Shown here one piece after another: positions 28,523-38,334 of a stretch of DNA of 64,000 nucleotides. The stretch spans positions 186,001 through 250,000 of the forward strand of contig NZ_QULM01000001.1 of the NCBI RefSeq assembly GCF_003482105.1, given 5' to 3'. This DNA is from Coprococcus sp. OM04-5BH (GTDB taxonomy: Bacteria > Bacillota > Clostridia > Lachnospirales > Lachnospiraceae). Within the stretch, counting starts at the first letter, position 1. Each line of letters begins with the position of its first letter. The notes beneath the pieces are model-generated. The model was not told where the DNA came from, searched no databases, and saw only the letters and a list, made by a program, of their open reading frames with translations. The position numbers and the translations under genes were made by a program.

Positions 28523-29620
28523 TTACTTAATAGCCTCTGCTGCCTTAAGTGCTGATTCTATTACCTTATCCATATCGTAATACTTGTACTCTGCAAGACG
28601 TCCGCCGAATACTACATCTGCCTCTTTCTCGCCAAGCTCCTGATACTTCTTATAAAGAGCAGCATTCTTCTCATCATTTACAGGGTAGTAAGGCTCCATG
28701 CCCTCTGTCCACTCTGTTGAGTATTCCTTTGAAATTACAGTCTTAGGCTGTGTTCCAAATTCAAAATGCTTGTGCTCGATAATTCTTGTATATGGTGTCT
28801 CTCTGTCCGTATAGTTCATAACAGCAACACCCTGATAGTTCTCCTTGTCAAGAACCTCTGTCTCAAATCTTACGGTTCTGTACTCAAGCTTGCCGAGGCT
28901 GTAGCCGAAGTACTCATCTATAGGACCTGTATAAACAATGGTCTCTCCAAGCTCGTCGTAGTGTGCCTTGTTCTCAAGATAATCAACGCCTGTCTCAATG
29001 TCACAGCCCTCAAAGAGCTTGTCAATGATAACATTATAGCCTCCGATAGGGATACCCTGATACAGATCGTTAAAGTAGTTGTTGTCATATATAAATCTTA
29101 CAGGAAGTCTCTTGATTATGAACGCAGGAAGATCCTTGCAGTCTCTTCCCCACTGCTTCTCTGTGTAGCCCTTAACAAGCTTCTCGTATATATCAGTTCC
29201 CACAAGGCTGATGGCCTGCTCCTCAAGGTTCTTAGGCTCACCTGTTATAACCTTCTTCTGCTCATCGATTATAGCCTTTGCCTCTTCAGGTGTGGATATT
29301 CCCCACATCTTGCTGAAGGTGTTCATGTTGAACGGAAGGTTGTATGTTTCACCCTTGTAATTTGCAACAGGGCTGTTTGTATATCTGTTAAACTCACAGA
29401 GACTGTTTACATAGTCCCATATCTTTCTATTGCTGGTATGGAAGATATGGGCGCCATACTTGTGGACATGTATTCCTTCCACGTCCTCACAGTACACATT
29501 TCCACCTATGTGGTCTCTCTTCTCCACAACCAGTACTGACTTTCCTTTTTTTCTTGCCTCATAGGCATATACACCGGAAAATAATCCGCTTCCTACCATT
29601 ACATAATCGTATTTCTTCAT
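28523..29620 (-). CDS. glf: UDP-galactopyranose mutase
   Basis: This 365-residue flavoenzyme interconverts UDP-galactopyranose and UDP-galactofuranose. VGSGLFSGVYAYEA is the FAD-binding loop, RDHIGGN follows, and YGAHIFHTSN, YTEKQWGRDCKDLP, IPIGGYN and GPIDEYF are family signatures. Length and motifs match a complete bacterial Glf. Its presence implies that the operon product contains galactofuranose. Confidence 0.97.
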   Translation of the reverse strand: MKKYDYVMVGSGLFSGVYAYEARKKGKSVLVVEKRDHIGGNVYCEDVEGIHVHKYGAHIFHTSNRKIWDYVNSLCEFNRYTNSPVANYKGETYNLPFNMNTFSKMWGISTPEEAKAIIDEQKKVITGEPKNLEEQAISLVGTDIYEKLVKGYTEKQWGRDCKDLPAFIIKRLPVRFIYDNNYFNDLYQGIPIGGYNVIIDKLFEGCDIETGVDYLENKAHYDELGETIVYTGPIDEYFGYSLGKLEYRTVRFETEVLDKENYQGVAVMNYTDRETPYTRIIEHKHFEFGTQPKTVISKEYSTEWTEGMEPYYPVNDEKNAALYKKYQELGEKEADVVFGGRLAEYKYYDMDKVIESALKAAEAIK

Positions 29621-29694
29621 GTGTTTGTACTCCTTCTTCTTACATCAGCAATCTATAGTCTGCTTCAGCTCTTAAGCATTAAACATCAAATGTC

Positions 29695-30825
29695 TTATTT
29701 ATTTCTTTTAACTCTTCTCTTAATGGCACATGGAACCTTCATGATGGCACGTCCAACCTTGTAGGTTGTAGAGCCCTTAATGTCATTAAGCTCTCTTTTT
29801 GCTGATGAAAGCTCCTTCTGAAGCTTCTTCGCGTCTCCATTACCGCTGTTTAAAACATAGAGAGTATAATAATCGTCAGGATTATCCATGATTATTGTGA
29901 GTCTGCTCCACTCAAGAGGACTGAAGGTCTCCTGGCTGAACTCACCCTGTGAATATGCACGCTTGAACTCCTTGCTCATTCTGTGCACATACTCTCTCTT
30001 AAACTCATCACCAATTCTGTTTATTGTGAATATGCAGTTCTGGTATTTCTTCCAGCTATACATATCCTTAAATGTCTCCCATATTTCCTTATCCTTCATA
30101 AGGTAATCCTTGATGAAGTCGTACTCAACATTTACACAGTAAACCTTCTCCCTGTTCTTTACGGAAGAATTTGGGTTATCCCTTCTGTTTCTGTAGTAAG
30201 GCTTGTTGATTATCATGGCTCTCTCTGCACGGACTGTTGTCTGGAAGAAGAAGCCGTTATCCTGGAATGAAGCTCCGGGAGTCTCATTGTGTCTGATGTG
30301 GTACTTCTCCAACATGGCCCTCTTATATATACCGCTCCAGGTGTTCATAACAAACTTTATGAGACTTGGATCCTGGTTTGGATGAAGCAACTCGCCATAT
30401 CTCTCCTTCTTAGAATCAAGAGGAACATAAGTCATGCTCATGTCACCCTTCTCATTTCTTCCAAATCTGTAGAAGTCAGCCTTTACAATGTCAAGATCCT
30501 TCTCCTTTGCAATATTATAGAGATCCTCAAACATTGTAAGAGCCACATAATCGTCAGGCTCAACTATACCAACATACTCTCCTGTAGCAGCATCAAGACC
30601 CTTGTTCATAGCCTTGCCATAACCGCCGTTAGGACCTGTGATGACTACAATCCTGTCATCCTTTGCTGCATATTCATTTATAATATCAAGTGAATCATCT
30701 GTAGAACCATCATTTACACAGATTATCTCTATATCCTTTAATGTCTGTCTGACAACACTGTCAAGACACTCGTGCAGATACTCAGACACGTTATATATAG
30801 GTAAAATAATCGAAACCTTACTCAT
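29695..30825 (-). CDS. Family 2 glycosyltransferase (type B, copy 2)
   Basis: This 376-residue GT2 enzyme (VSIILPIYNVSEYLHEC, DGSTDDSLDI, GPNGGYGKAMNKGL, EPDDYV) is a clear paralogue of the gene at 27422-28486 and shares RHNETPGASFQDNG and YYRNRRDNPNSSV. Its C-terminal end adds a coiled stretch (AKKLQKELSSAKRELNDIKG) and a basic tail (KRRVKRNK) that copy 1 lacks. It lies 33 bases after type A copy 2. Confidence 0.9.
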   Translation of the reverse strand: MSKVSIILPIYNVSEYLHECLDSVVRQTLKDIEIICVNDGSTDDSLDIINEYAAKDDRIVVITGPNGGYGKAMNKGLDAATGEYVGIVEPDDYVALTMFEDLYNIAKEKDLDIVKADFYRFGRNEKGDMSMTYVPLDSKKERYGELLHPNQDPSLIKFVMNTWSGIYKRAMLEKYHIRHNETPGASFQDNGFFFQTTVRAERAMIINKPYYRNRRDNPNSSVKNREKVYCVNVEYDFIKDYLMKDKEIWETFKDMYSWKKYQNCIFTINRIGDEFKREYVHRMSKEFKRAYSQGEFSQETFSPLEWSRLTIIMDNPDDYYTLYVLNSGNGDAKKLQKELSSAKRELNDIKGSTTYKVGRAIMKVPCAIKRRVKRNK

Positions 30826-30858
30826 TCCCCATTGCTCCTTTGTACATATTCTAATTCC

Positions 30859-31806
30859 TTATAATTTCATCAATGCCGCATACTGTTCATATTCCTTCTT
30901 ATTGTAGAAATATGACGCCGGCTTACCCTTTATACCTAATTCTTCAAACCACTCTTCCTTGAGCTTCTTCTCAAGCATTGTATGAGTAGGTTCAGCCAGG
31001 GAATTAAGATTCCACAGCGAAAAATGCAGCGCATAATTCACATAGTCCTTCTCAAGCTCCCAGTAAATATCTTCCTTTACAAGTCTTGCCTTAAGTGCCT
31101 TTAATGCCTCATAGAAGCACTGCCATGACTTCTCTCTGGTCACTGAGAGTGAAGCACCGCCGCCTCGTCTCTGATGAGCCAGAACTCTGTCATTTATGGC
31201 TATCCTCTTGGCCACCACCAGTGCAGAGAATACAAACAGCATATCATTTGATGTTCTCTGTTCCTGGAACCACAGGTCATGCTCAAGCACAAACTGTCTG
31301 TTGTAGAGCTTGTCCCATGCCCAGCCTACAAATGTCTTAAATACATTGTCTGTAAGCTGTCTGTATGAAAATGGCATATATGGTGGAATATCCTTCTTTC
31401 TGAGTACCCATGGGACCTCCACAAATTTCTGGGTGTCCATATGATACTGGTCTGAATTAAATACCACGAAATCTGCCTTGTACTTCTCAGCCTTATTGTA
31501 TGCCTCCTCCAGCATATCCGGCTCAAAGAAATCATCAGAATCAAGGAATGAAAGGTAATCTCCCGTAGCATTCCTTAATCCGTTGTTTCTTGCAGCACCG
31601 GCACCGCCATTTGCCTGCTTTATGATCTTTATTCTATTGTCCTGTGCCGCATATTCCTCAAGGATGGACAGAGAGCTGTCGGTGGAACCATCGTCCACAC
31701 AGATTATCTCTATATCCTTAAGTGTCTGCTTTAACACACTTTCTATACACTGTCTCAGATAATCTTCCACATTATAAACCGGAATAACTACTGATACCTT
31801 AGCCAT
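30859..31806 (-). CDS. Family 2 glycosyltransferase (type A, copy 2)
   Basis: This 315-residue GT2 enzyme (VSVVIPVYNVEDYLRQC, DDGSTDSSLSI, GGAGAARNNGL, LDSDDFF) is a paralogue of the gene at 26464-27420 and shares NVFKTFVGWAWDKLY, FQEQRTSND and the HQRRGG element. The open frame runs 17 codons further upstream, but AGGAGG precedes the ATG at 31806. It follows ugd in the operon. Confidence 0.9.
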   Translation of the reverse strand: MAKVSVVIPVYNVEDYLRQCIESVLKQTLKDIEIICVDDGSTDSSLSILEEYAAQDNRIKIIKQANGGAGAARNNGLRNATGDYLSFLDSDDFFEPDMLEEAYNKAEKYKADFVVFNSDQYHMDTQKFVEVPWVLRKKDIPPYMPFSYRQLTDNVFKTFVGWAWDKLYNRQFVLEHDLWFQEQRTSNDMLFVFSALVVAKRIAINDRVLAHQRRGGGASLSVTREKSWQCFYEALKALKARLVKEDIYWELEKDYVNYALHFSLWNLNSLAEPTHTMLEKKLKEEWFEELGIKGKPASYFYNKKEYEQYAALMKL

Positions 31807-31890
31807 GGTAACCTCCTGCCGTGAAACCTGAACAAACCTTACCGGTCTGTCAATCATCCGTATACCGATCCTATATCAGGGACTTTTTAA

Positions 31891-33132
31891 TTAGTCCCTT
31901 GTGTATAAGTCTCTTGTGTATACCTTATCCTCAACGTCATCAAGCTCATCTGCCATTCTGTTGGCAATGATAACATCACTCACCTTCTTGAACTCATCAA
32001 GATCTCTGATGACCTTGCTTCCGAAGAATACATCCTCCTTAAGTGTTGGCTCGAATATAACGACCTCAACACCCTTGGCCTTGATCCTCTTCATAACGCC
32101 CTGGATAGAGCTCTGACGGAAGTTATCGGAATTTGCCTTCATTGTAAGTCTGTAGATACCGATGACACAATCCTTGCCAGGTGTGCCGTCTCTTCCTGAT
32201 GTGCCTGTTCCGTAGTAACCTGCCTTCTCAAGAACTCTCTCTGCAACGAAATCCTTTCTTGTTCTGTTAGACTCAACGATAGCACCCATTATATTGTTAG
32301 GAACATCATTGTAATTTGCCAGAAGCTGCTTTGTATCCTTCGGCAGACAATATCCGCCATATCCAAATGAAGGGTTGTTGTAGTGTGAACCGATTCTTGG
32401 GTCAAGACATACACCATCGATGATAGACTTTGTATCGAGTCCCTTCATCTCTGCATAAGTATCAAGCTCATTGAAGAATGAAACTCTCATGGCAAGGTAA
32501 GTATTTGCAAATAACTTAACAGCCTCAGCCTCTGTTGCTGATGGGAACAGTGTATCAATGTTCTCCTTGATGGCTCCCTGCTTTAACAGCTCTGCAAATG
32601 TCACTGCCTTATCCCTAAGATCTTCTCTCTCCTTAGGTACACCTACGATTATTCTTGAAGGATAGAGGTTGTCGTATAAAGCTCTTCCTTCGCGAAGGAA
32701 CTCAGGTGAGAATACGATATTCATATCAGGGTATCTCTTGCACAGTCCCTCTGTGTATCCTACAGGAACTGTGGACTTTACTACTATAACTGCGTTCTTA
32801 TTAACCTCTGAAACCAGGTCGATTACCGCCTCAACAGATGAAGTGTCAAAATAATTCTTCTTAGGATCATAGTTTGTAGGTGTTGAGATTATTACATAAT
32901 CTGCGTCACTGTATGCACTCTTTCCGTCTGTTGTTGCTGTAAGATCAAGATCCTTTGTTGCCAGATACTCCTCGATCTCCTTATCTACGATAGGAGACTT
33001 TCTGGCGTTGAGCATTGCAACCTTCTCCTCGATTATATCTACTGCAGTAACCTTGTTGTTCTGTGAAAGAAGTACAGAATTTGAAAGGCCTACATAACCT
33101 GTTCCCGCAACTGCGATCTTATACTGTTTCAT
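31891..33132 (-). CDS. ugd: UDP-glucose 6-dehydrogenase family protein
   Basis: This 413-residue enzyme oxidises UDP-glucose (or a related UDP-sugar) to the uronic acid. [10 protein letters not shown] is the NAD loop, STPTNYD and [10 protein letters not shown] follow, FSPEFLREG and the [12 protein letters not shown] loop carry the catalytic Cys. The C-terminus reads [10 protein letters not shown], where a 15-base tandem duplication repeats YTRD. It supplies UDP-glucuronate for the polysaccharide. Substrate preference within the family cannot be fixed from sequence alone. Confidence 0.93.
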   Translation of the reverse strand: MKQYKIAVAGTGYVGLSNSVLLSQNNKVTAVDIIEEKVAMLNARKSPIVDKEIEEYLATKDLDLTATTDGKSAYSDADYVIISTPTNYDPKKNYFDTSSVEAVIDLVSEVNKNAVIVVKSTVPVGYTEGLCKRYPDMNIVFSPEFLREGRALYDNLYPSRIIVGVPKEREDLRDKAVTFAELLKQGAIKENIDTLFPSATEAEAVKLFANTYLAMRVSFFNELDTYAEMKGLDTKSIIDGVCLDPRIGSHYNNPSFGYGGYCLPKDTKQLLANYNDVPNNIMGAIVESNRTRKDFVAERVLEKAGYYGTGTSGRDGTPGKDCVIGIYRLTMKANSDNFRQSSIQGVMKRIKAKGVEVVIFEPTLKEDVFFGSKVIRDLDEFKKVSDVIIANRMADELDDVEDKVYTRDLYTRD

Positions 33133-33190
33133 CGTTTCATTCCTCTTTTCATTAATAGTATATTATCAGTATTAGTTAATTTGCTTCAAT

Positions 33191-34198
33191 TTATTGATTT
33201 CTCTTTACCAGCTTATATACAAGATATCCCACCGGCAGGATATTGTAGCCTGTCCGTCTCAACATCCATATGGACTTCTTGCTCACCGCATTATATACAT
33301 CCGGATATCTGTCAAGAAGCATTTTGTCAAATGTGATCATCTCCTGCTTTATGCCTTTTTTATTCCCAAGGCTTATATATATCTGGAACTGGTTCTCCAC
33401 TATCTTGGAGATACCCATTGCAAGATAAGTCCTGATACTCTCAGGCGCATCACTGCAGCCGTCATAAAACTTAAGCAGACTCTCAATAACCTTCATATGG
33501 TTATCTCTGTTCTTCTGCATACTCCTTATGCTTACGCTCTGCCCTGATCTTCCCAGCCTGTAGCTTGTAACATAAGGCTCGTAAAAAGCCACCTTACGAG
33601 CATAAGCCATCGGGAACAGGGTATACTCAAAGTCATCGTAATACCTGAGACTGTCCAGATAGATATTGTGTCCCAGATAAAACTCCCTTTTAAAGGTTAT
33701 GGCGTGGATCCTTATAAGTTCTGTCTCCGCAGCCACCTTTTCCCAGAGAATTTCCTTCCTTGCATATCTATCATCACTTATACATGGTCTCTTGTCAATA
33801 ACTTTAAAGCTTCCGTCTGCAACGCACAGGAAACTATTGGCAACCACATCCACATCATGTTCCTCTAAGAACCTGACAAATCCTTTTATTTCAGTAAGAT
33901 TCATCCAATCATCGGAATCCACCACATGGAAATACTTTCCGGCAACATACTTAACTCCATGATTGATTGCCGATCCATGTCCTCCGTTTTCCTTATTGCA
34001 CAGCTTGAACATATAAGGATACTTCTCAACATAGGATTCAACCATTTTTTCTGTCCCGTCTGTGGAGCCATCATTTACAATTATGATCTCCAGCTTCTTT
34101 CTGGTCTCTGCGTCTGCCCTGACAAATGGTGAGAGACATCTTTCTATATAGTCCTCAGAATTATAAGCAGGCACAATAACTGATAAAATCTTATCCAT
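33191..34198 (-). CDS. Family 2 glycosyltransferase (first gene of the operon)
   Basis: This 335-residue GT2 enzyme (LSVIVPAYNSEDYIERC, DGSTDGTEKM, GGHGSAINHG, VDSDDWMN) belongs to a different subgroup from the type A and B paralogues. Its C-terminal half (YYDDFEYTLFPMAYARKVAFYEPYVTSYRLGRSGQSVS) suits capsule or wall-polysaccharide transferases. It lies 58 bases before ugd and after the pgi terminator, so the operon promoter should lie between 34199 and 34285. Confidence 0.88.
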   Translation of the reverse strand: MDKILSVIVPAYNSEDYIERCLSPFVRADAETRKKLEIIIVNDGSTDGTEKMVESYVEKYPYMFKLCNKENGGHGSAINHGVKYVAGKYFHVVDSDDWMNLTEIKGFVRFLEEHDVDVVANSFLCVADGSFKVIDKRPCISDDRYARKEILWEKVAAETELIRIHAITFKREFYLGHNIYLDSLRYYDDFEYTLFPMAYARKVAFYEPYVTSYRLGRSGQSVSIRSMQKNRDNHMKVIESLLKFYDGCSDAPESIRTYLAMGISKIVENQFQIYISLGNKKGIKQEMITFDKMLLDRYPDVYNAVSKKSIWMLRRTGYNILPVGYLVYKLVKRNQ

Positions 34199-34285
34199 TA
34201 TAAATCATGCTCCTTTGAAAAGCCCAATATCACTTCATTATATAATAGTTTCAATATAGTGTCAACGAAGGGAATTTTTATAAAC

Positions 34286-34350
34286 TAAAACAGGATTACC
34301 TGTCAATTTCGTCATATAATATGATTTTGACACATAATCCTGTTTTTAAC
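34286..34350 (-). terminator. pgi terminator
   Basis: AAAACAGGATTA / TAATCCTGTTTTT arms enclose a second pair (TGTCAA / TTGACA). A T-containing tract follows on both strands. It separates pgi from the polysaccharide operon. Confidence 0.75.
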
Positions 34351-34385
34351 TACTATCTTTAAATATCTTTAATAATATTTTAAAT

Positions 34386-35741
34386 TTACTTGTTGATTCT
34401 TGCCAGGAGTTTCTTGCCTAACTCTTCGCTGCCCGGCTTGCCAAGTAATGCAAACATGTTCTTCTTGTAGCTCTCAACACCCGGCTGGTTGAATGGATTT
34501 ACACCAAGTACATATCCACTTACACCACATGCGAACTCAAATGTGTAGAACAGCTCGCCAAGTGTGAACTCGTCAATTCTGTCTATATCGATCTGGATGA
34601 TAGGTATTCCGCCATCTGCATGTGCAAGGATGGTTCCGTTCATTGCACTCTTATTTGCAAAGTCAACCGTCTTACCTGCAAGGTAGTTAAGTCCGTCAAG
34701 ATCTGAGTCCTCAGCCTCCATAACGATCTCGCATGTTGGGTTCTTAACATTGATAACAGTCTCAAAGTGGTTCTGTGAACCCTGCTGGATGAACTGTCCA
34801 AGTGAGTGAAGATCTGTTGTGAAGTCTGTAGCTGTTGGGAATAAGCCCTTGCCATCCTTACCCTCACTCTCTCCGTATAACTGCTTCCACCACTCTGATA
34901 CATAGTGGAGTGCAGGCTCGAAGTTAGCTAAGATCTCTATTGACTTACCCTTGTTGTATAAGATATTTCTTACTGCTGCATACTTCATTGCGTCTGACTC
35001 GTCAAAGTCCTGTGCAAGGCAATCCTCTCTTGCTGAAGCAGCACCTTCCATAAGCTTATCAATGTCAGCTCCGCTTACTGCGATAGGAAGAAGACCAACG
35101 GCCGTAAGAACTGAGAAACGTCCTCCGACATCATCAGGAACTACAAATGTCTCATAGCCTTCCTCTGTTGCAAGAGTCTTTAATGCTCCCTTTGCCTTAT
35201 CGGTAGTTGCATATATTCTCTTGGCAGCCTCTTCCTTGCCATACTTCTCAACAAGCTTCTTCTTGAAGATTCTTGCTGCGATACCAGGCTCTGTTGTTGT
35301 ACCTGACTTTGAGATGATGTTGATAGAGAAGTCTCTGTCGCCGATCACCTGAAGAAGGTGAGCCATGTATGTGCTGCTGATATTGCTTCCTGCATAATAG
35401 ATCTCAGGAGTCTTTCTGATCTCCTTGCTTACTGAGTTATAAAAGCTATGTCTTAAAGCTTCGATAGCTGCTCTTGCGCCAAGGTATGAACCACCGATAC
35501 CGATTACTACTAATACATCTGAATCAGCCTGGATCTTAGCTGCAGCCTTTTTAATTCTGGCAAACTCTTCCTTATCATAGTCAACCGGAAGATCAATCCA
35601 ACCAAGGAAGTCATTTCCTTCACCTGTCTTATTTACGAGAGTTGCCTTTGCTGCTGTAACACACTCGTTCATAGCGGCAATCTCTTCTGCTGTAGCCATA
35701 GATGCAGCATTCTTAAAATCGAAACTTACTGTCTTTGCCAT
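34386..35741 (-). CDS. pgi: Glucose-6-phosphate isomerase
   Basis: This 451-residue glycolytic enzyme interconverts glucose-6- and fructose-6-phosphate. [19 protein letters not shown] and [10 protein letters not shown] are the sugar-phosphate (SIS) motifs, [25 protein letters not shown] and [10 protein letters not shown] follow. Size fits the Gram-positive class. An upstream extension of 24 codons is open, but AAGGAGAT precedes the ATG at 35741. Monocistronic, with its own terminator. Confidence 0.97.
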   Translation of the reverse strand: MAKTVSFDFKNAASMATAEEIAAMNECVTAAKATLVNKTGEGNDFLGWIDLPVDYDKEEFARIKKAAAKIQADSDVLVVIGIGGSYLGARAAIEALRHSFYNSVSKEIRKTPEIYYAGSNISSTYMAHLLQVIGDRDFSINIISKSGTTTEPGIAARIFKKKLVEKYGKEEAAKRIYATTDKAKGALKTLATEEGYETFVVPDDVGGRFSVLTAVGLLPIAVSGADIDKLMEGAASAREDCLAQDFDESDAMKYAAVRNILYNKGKSIEILANFEPALHYVSEWWKQLYGESEGKDGKGLFPTATDFTTDLHSLGQFIQQGSQNHFETVINVKNPTCEIVMEAEDSDLDGLNYLAGKTVDFANKSAMNGTILAHADGGIPIIQIDIDRIDEFTLGELFYTFEFACGVSGYVLGVNPFNQPGVESYKKNMFALLGKPGSEELGKKLLARINK

Positions 35742-35876
35742 TTGTCCTATCTCCTTTGTATTTTTATTATAATAATTTTTTACAATTAATATAAACAATA
35801 CGCATGCATTCATGCATATTAAATTCGACAGCTTTCATTTTATCAAATGAAAACTTTATTATCAACTGTTTATTTC

Positions 35877-36902
35877 CTATTTGGTAAACATTTCGTCAAG
35901 AGAAGGAAATCTGTACCCCCGGGTTTCCAGATCCGTAAGAACCGTATCAAGAGCTTCCGCATTCGAAGATGACACATTATGCATAAGCACAAACGCACCA
36001 TTATGATGATATTTTTTGAAATGATCTATAACATAGGAAGCACCGGGCTGCTTGTTCACATCGTAGTCCAGATACGCAATACTCCAGAAAATAGTTCTGT
36101 AACCCAAGTCAGAAGCAAGTTGTAATAACTGCTCACTGTACTCTCCACTCGGCGGTCTGAAATACAGATCCATGTCGTAGCCCGTAGCTTCCTTCATATA
36201 TTCTTCACAATCCCGCAATTCCTTTATCTGTTTTTCCACAGAGATCTCCGGCATGGACGGATGTGTAACCGTGTGATTTCCCACCTGATGGCCTTCCTCT
36301 TTCATTCTCTTTACAATCTCGGCATTGTCCCTAATATAGGTCTGGGTGACAAAGAAACACGCCTTTGCATTGTGCTTCTTTAACATATCAAGAATCTGCT
36401 CCGTGTAACCATTTTCATAGCCGCAGTCAAAAGTGAAATACATGACCTTTTCCGTCTCATCTACATCTCTGTCCACATAGTAGCCCTCATATTTCTCTAT
36501 AGGTATCTGATCATCACAGCCGCTCTGTCCGTGATCAGAATTTCTTTTTATGTACCAGGAATATTTCTTGTGGGACAGACTGTCATAGTCCCTGTAATCC
36601 TGGATATCCTTCCGGGGCAGTGCCTCAGTTGAAGTCTCCCCCTCGTCCCCTGACGTGACGTCATCTCCGTCTCTGTCACTGTCAGTACATGTGGCAGTGC
36701 TGTTATCACCCCGATGGTTCCCGTTTCCACATCCCGCAAGACAGCTTATAAGCCATACCACAAGAAGTATCACCACCAATGCAATACCAACACCCACAAA
36801 ATATGTGTCTCTCCCGGGTTTTATACCGGCACCATGTCTGGTGACCACCACATATTTATTTAAACGTCTGCCTATACTTCTGCTTAATGATTTTCCTTTC
36901 AA
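35877..36902 (-). CDS. PdaA-like polysaccharide deacetylase, membrane anchored
   Basis: This 341-residue protein has a basic N-terminus, one membrane segment (about 36-58, ending SCLAGCG), a low-complexity acidic linker (60-95) and a NodB-type deacetylase domain. FTFDCGYENGYT replaces the usual TFDDG, a change typical of PdaA, which makes muramic delta-lactam in spore cortex; HTVTHPSM carries the two zinc His residues and FRPPSGEYSE is motif 3. The start is TTG with only a weak ribosome binding site; no ATG is in frame upstream before a stop. It suggests cortex synthesis and spore formation. Confidence 0.85.
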   Translation of the reverse strand: MKGKSLSRSIGRRLNKYVVVTRHGAGIKPGRDTYFVGVGIALVVILLVVWLISCLAGCGNGNHRGDNSTATCTDSDRDGDDVTSGDEGETSTEALPRKDIQDYRDYDSLSHKKYSWYIKRNSDHGQSGCDDQIPIEKYEGYYVDRDVDETEKVMYFTFDCGYENGYTEQILDMLKKHNAKACFFVTQTYIRDNAEIVKRMKEEGHQVGNHTVTHPSMPEISVEKQIKELRDCEEYMKEATGYDMDLYFRPPSGEYSEQLLQLASDLGYRTIFWSIAYLDYDVNKQPGASYVIDHFKKYHHNGAFVLMHNVSSSNAEALDTVLTDLETRGYRFPSLDEMFTK

Positions 36903-37046
36903 CTTATTTCTCTTTAAATTATTCTCTTTATTACATATTCATCACTACCTTCTTTTATACCTGCCAAATGTACATGTTTCTGTATTTGCCGGATCACTGC
37001 CTGTCCCTGCCATATCCGGCGATCATTTGCAAATAAAACATTCCGG

Positions 37047-37793
37047 TCATCCGATGATACCCGACAAAAGCTGCTCAAACAGTTCGTCGTTTATCTCCGT
37101 TCCCGCCGCCTTTCTGTCCTTCCACTTCGCTACCTCCTCACGGTCAACATTGTTGGAGTCTGTTTCCGCCCTTGCCTTGGCGTCCACCTGATGAACCCTG
37201 TCATCCTCCGTCATGTCTATGGTCTCGCATGCCTCCTCGTCAGTCTTGACAAATACACTGTCCACGGTTCTGTCCCGTTTTCTGTATCTCTTCACAGCTA
37301 CATTTGTAATGTAATTAGACAGCTCCGAATCCAGTATATCCTTTCTTATGCTGTAATCCGTAAGCCTCTCCACCACAAGCATCGATGTTACCGTAACCGT
37401 ACACGCCATCATATTAAGCAGGGTCTCATTAAATCCCGTCCCATGGTAATAATTGTACAACCCTGAGAATACCGTCATGCCAAGTGCCATGGTTATAAGC
37501 GACCTGGCAAATGATGACAGCAGCCCAACAGATACATGTCCTATCTTAAGGCGGTCCGTATAGGTTCTTACCCAGGATCTTGCGTCTGCAATATGTACAT
37601 CCAGTACACACATGTCACCGAACTTCTTTCTTATATCCATAAGCGGTCTCTTTCTGGTTGCCTCCATATTCTTCGCCCCTCTGACGAGCCCCTTCATATA
37701 TCCATTTACCACAAGCCGTATCGCAATACCTAACACTCCCGTGGCAGATATTATGTATAAAAATAAATTATGATTTAAAATATTATCCAACAT
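37047..37793 (-). CDS. Membrane protein of unknown function
   Basis: The 248-residue protein has about three hydrophobic segments (8-30, about 90-112 and 125-142) and a charged C-terminal half of about 100 residues that is probably cytoplasmic and partly helical. I recognise no catalytic motif. The long Asp/Glu/Lys/Arg-rich tail (DMTEDDRVHQVDAKARAE) is the only clear feature. It stands 144 bases before pdaA on the same strand. Confidence 0.7.
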   Translation of the reverse strand: MLDNILNHNLFLYIISATGVLGIAIRLVVNGYMKGLVRGAKNMEATRKRPLMDIRKKFGDMCVLDVHIADARSWVRTYTDRLKIGHVSVGLLSSFARSLITMALGMTVFSGLYNYYHGTGFNETLLNMMACTVTVTSMLVVERLTDYSIRKDILDSELSNYITNVAVKRYRKRDRTVDSVFVKTDEEACETIDMTEDDRVHQVDAKARAETDSNNVDREEVAKWKDRKAAGTEINDELFEQLLSGIIG

Positions 37794-37930
37794 ACAATAT
37801 CCTCCTTTATAATTCTGACCATTTTAAAATATAGTTTTGCGCATATACTATATATAATTTCCTTTCGGGCACTTATCTTTTGTTAGGATAATTATATGTG
37901 TGAAGTTTTTTATTTATCAACATTTTTCAA

Positions 37931-37960
37931 TAGACAAATATCGCTAATTAGTGATATATT
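37931..37960 (+). promoter_or_regulatory. Candidate promoter with internal operator for TSCPD-murG
   Basis: TAGACA (-35, 37931-37936) and TATATT (-10, 37955-37960) lie 18 bases apart. The spacer is almost entirely a 20-base palindrome (37938-37957, core CTAATTAG, flanks ATATC/GATAT), with a single mismatched pair. A palindrome between -35 and -10 is the classic place for a repressor. Confidence 0.45.
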
Positions 37961-38059
37961 TTGTATATTATAAAGGGAGCGCAAGAGATGAACCCTTTGT
38001 TTCAAAATAAAAAATCACATATTTACATACGGACAAATATAAAAAAGCGAGGTACTGAT

Positions 38060-38311
38060 ATGAATTACAAGACAAAAGGAACATGTTCCATGGAAATTTC
38101 ATTTGATGTTGTTGAGGACACTGTACACAACGTACATTTTGTAGGCGGCTGCAACGGCAATACGCAGGGTGTTTCAAAGCTTGTTGAAGGCATGAAGGTT
38201 GATGATGTCATTGACAGACTTGAAGGTATAAAATGCGGTCCAAGACCTACCTCCTGTCCTGACCAGCTTGCAAAGGCTCTTAAGCAGTACAAAGAACAGA
38301 AGCTCGCGTAA
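38060..38311 (+). CDS. TSCPD-domain protein
   Basis: The 83-residue protein matches the short TSCPD family (TIGR03905-like): CSMEISFDVVEDT, VGGCNGNTQGVSKLVEG, IDRLEGIKCGPRPTSCPDQLA. The same Cys-containing domain occurs at the C-terminus of class II ribonucleotide reductases, but the stand-alone protein has no established function. GAGGT precedes the ATG. It lies 23 bases upstream of murG, probably in one transcript. Confidence 0.9.
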   Translation: MNYKTKGTCSMEISFDVVEDTVHNVHFVGGCNGNTQGVSKLVEGMKVDDVIDRLEGIKCGPRPTSCPDQLAKALKQYKEQKLA

Positions 38312-38334
38312 CAATATAGGGAGGCAATAGCAAT

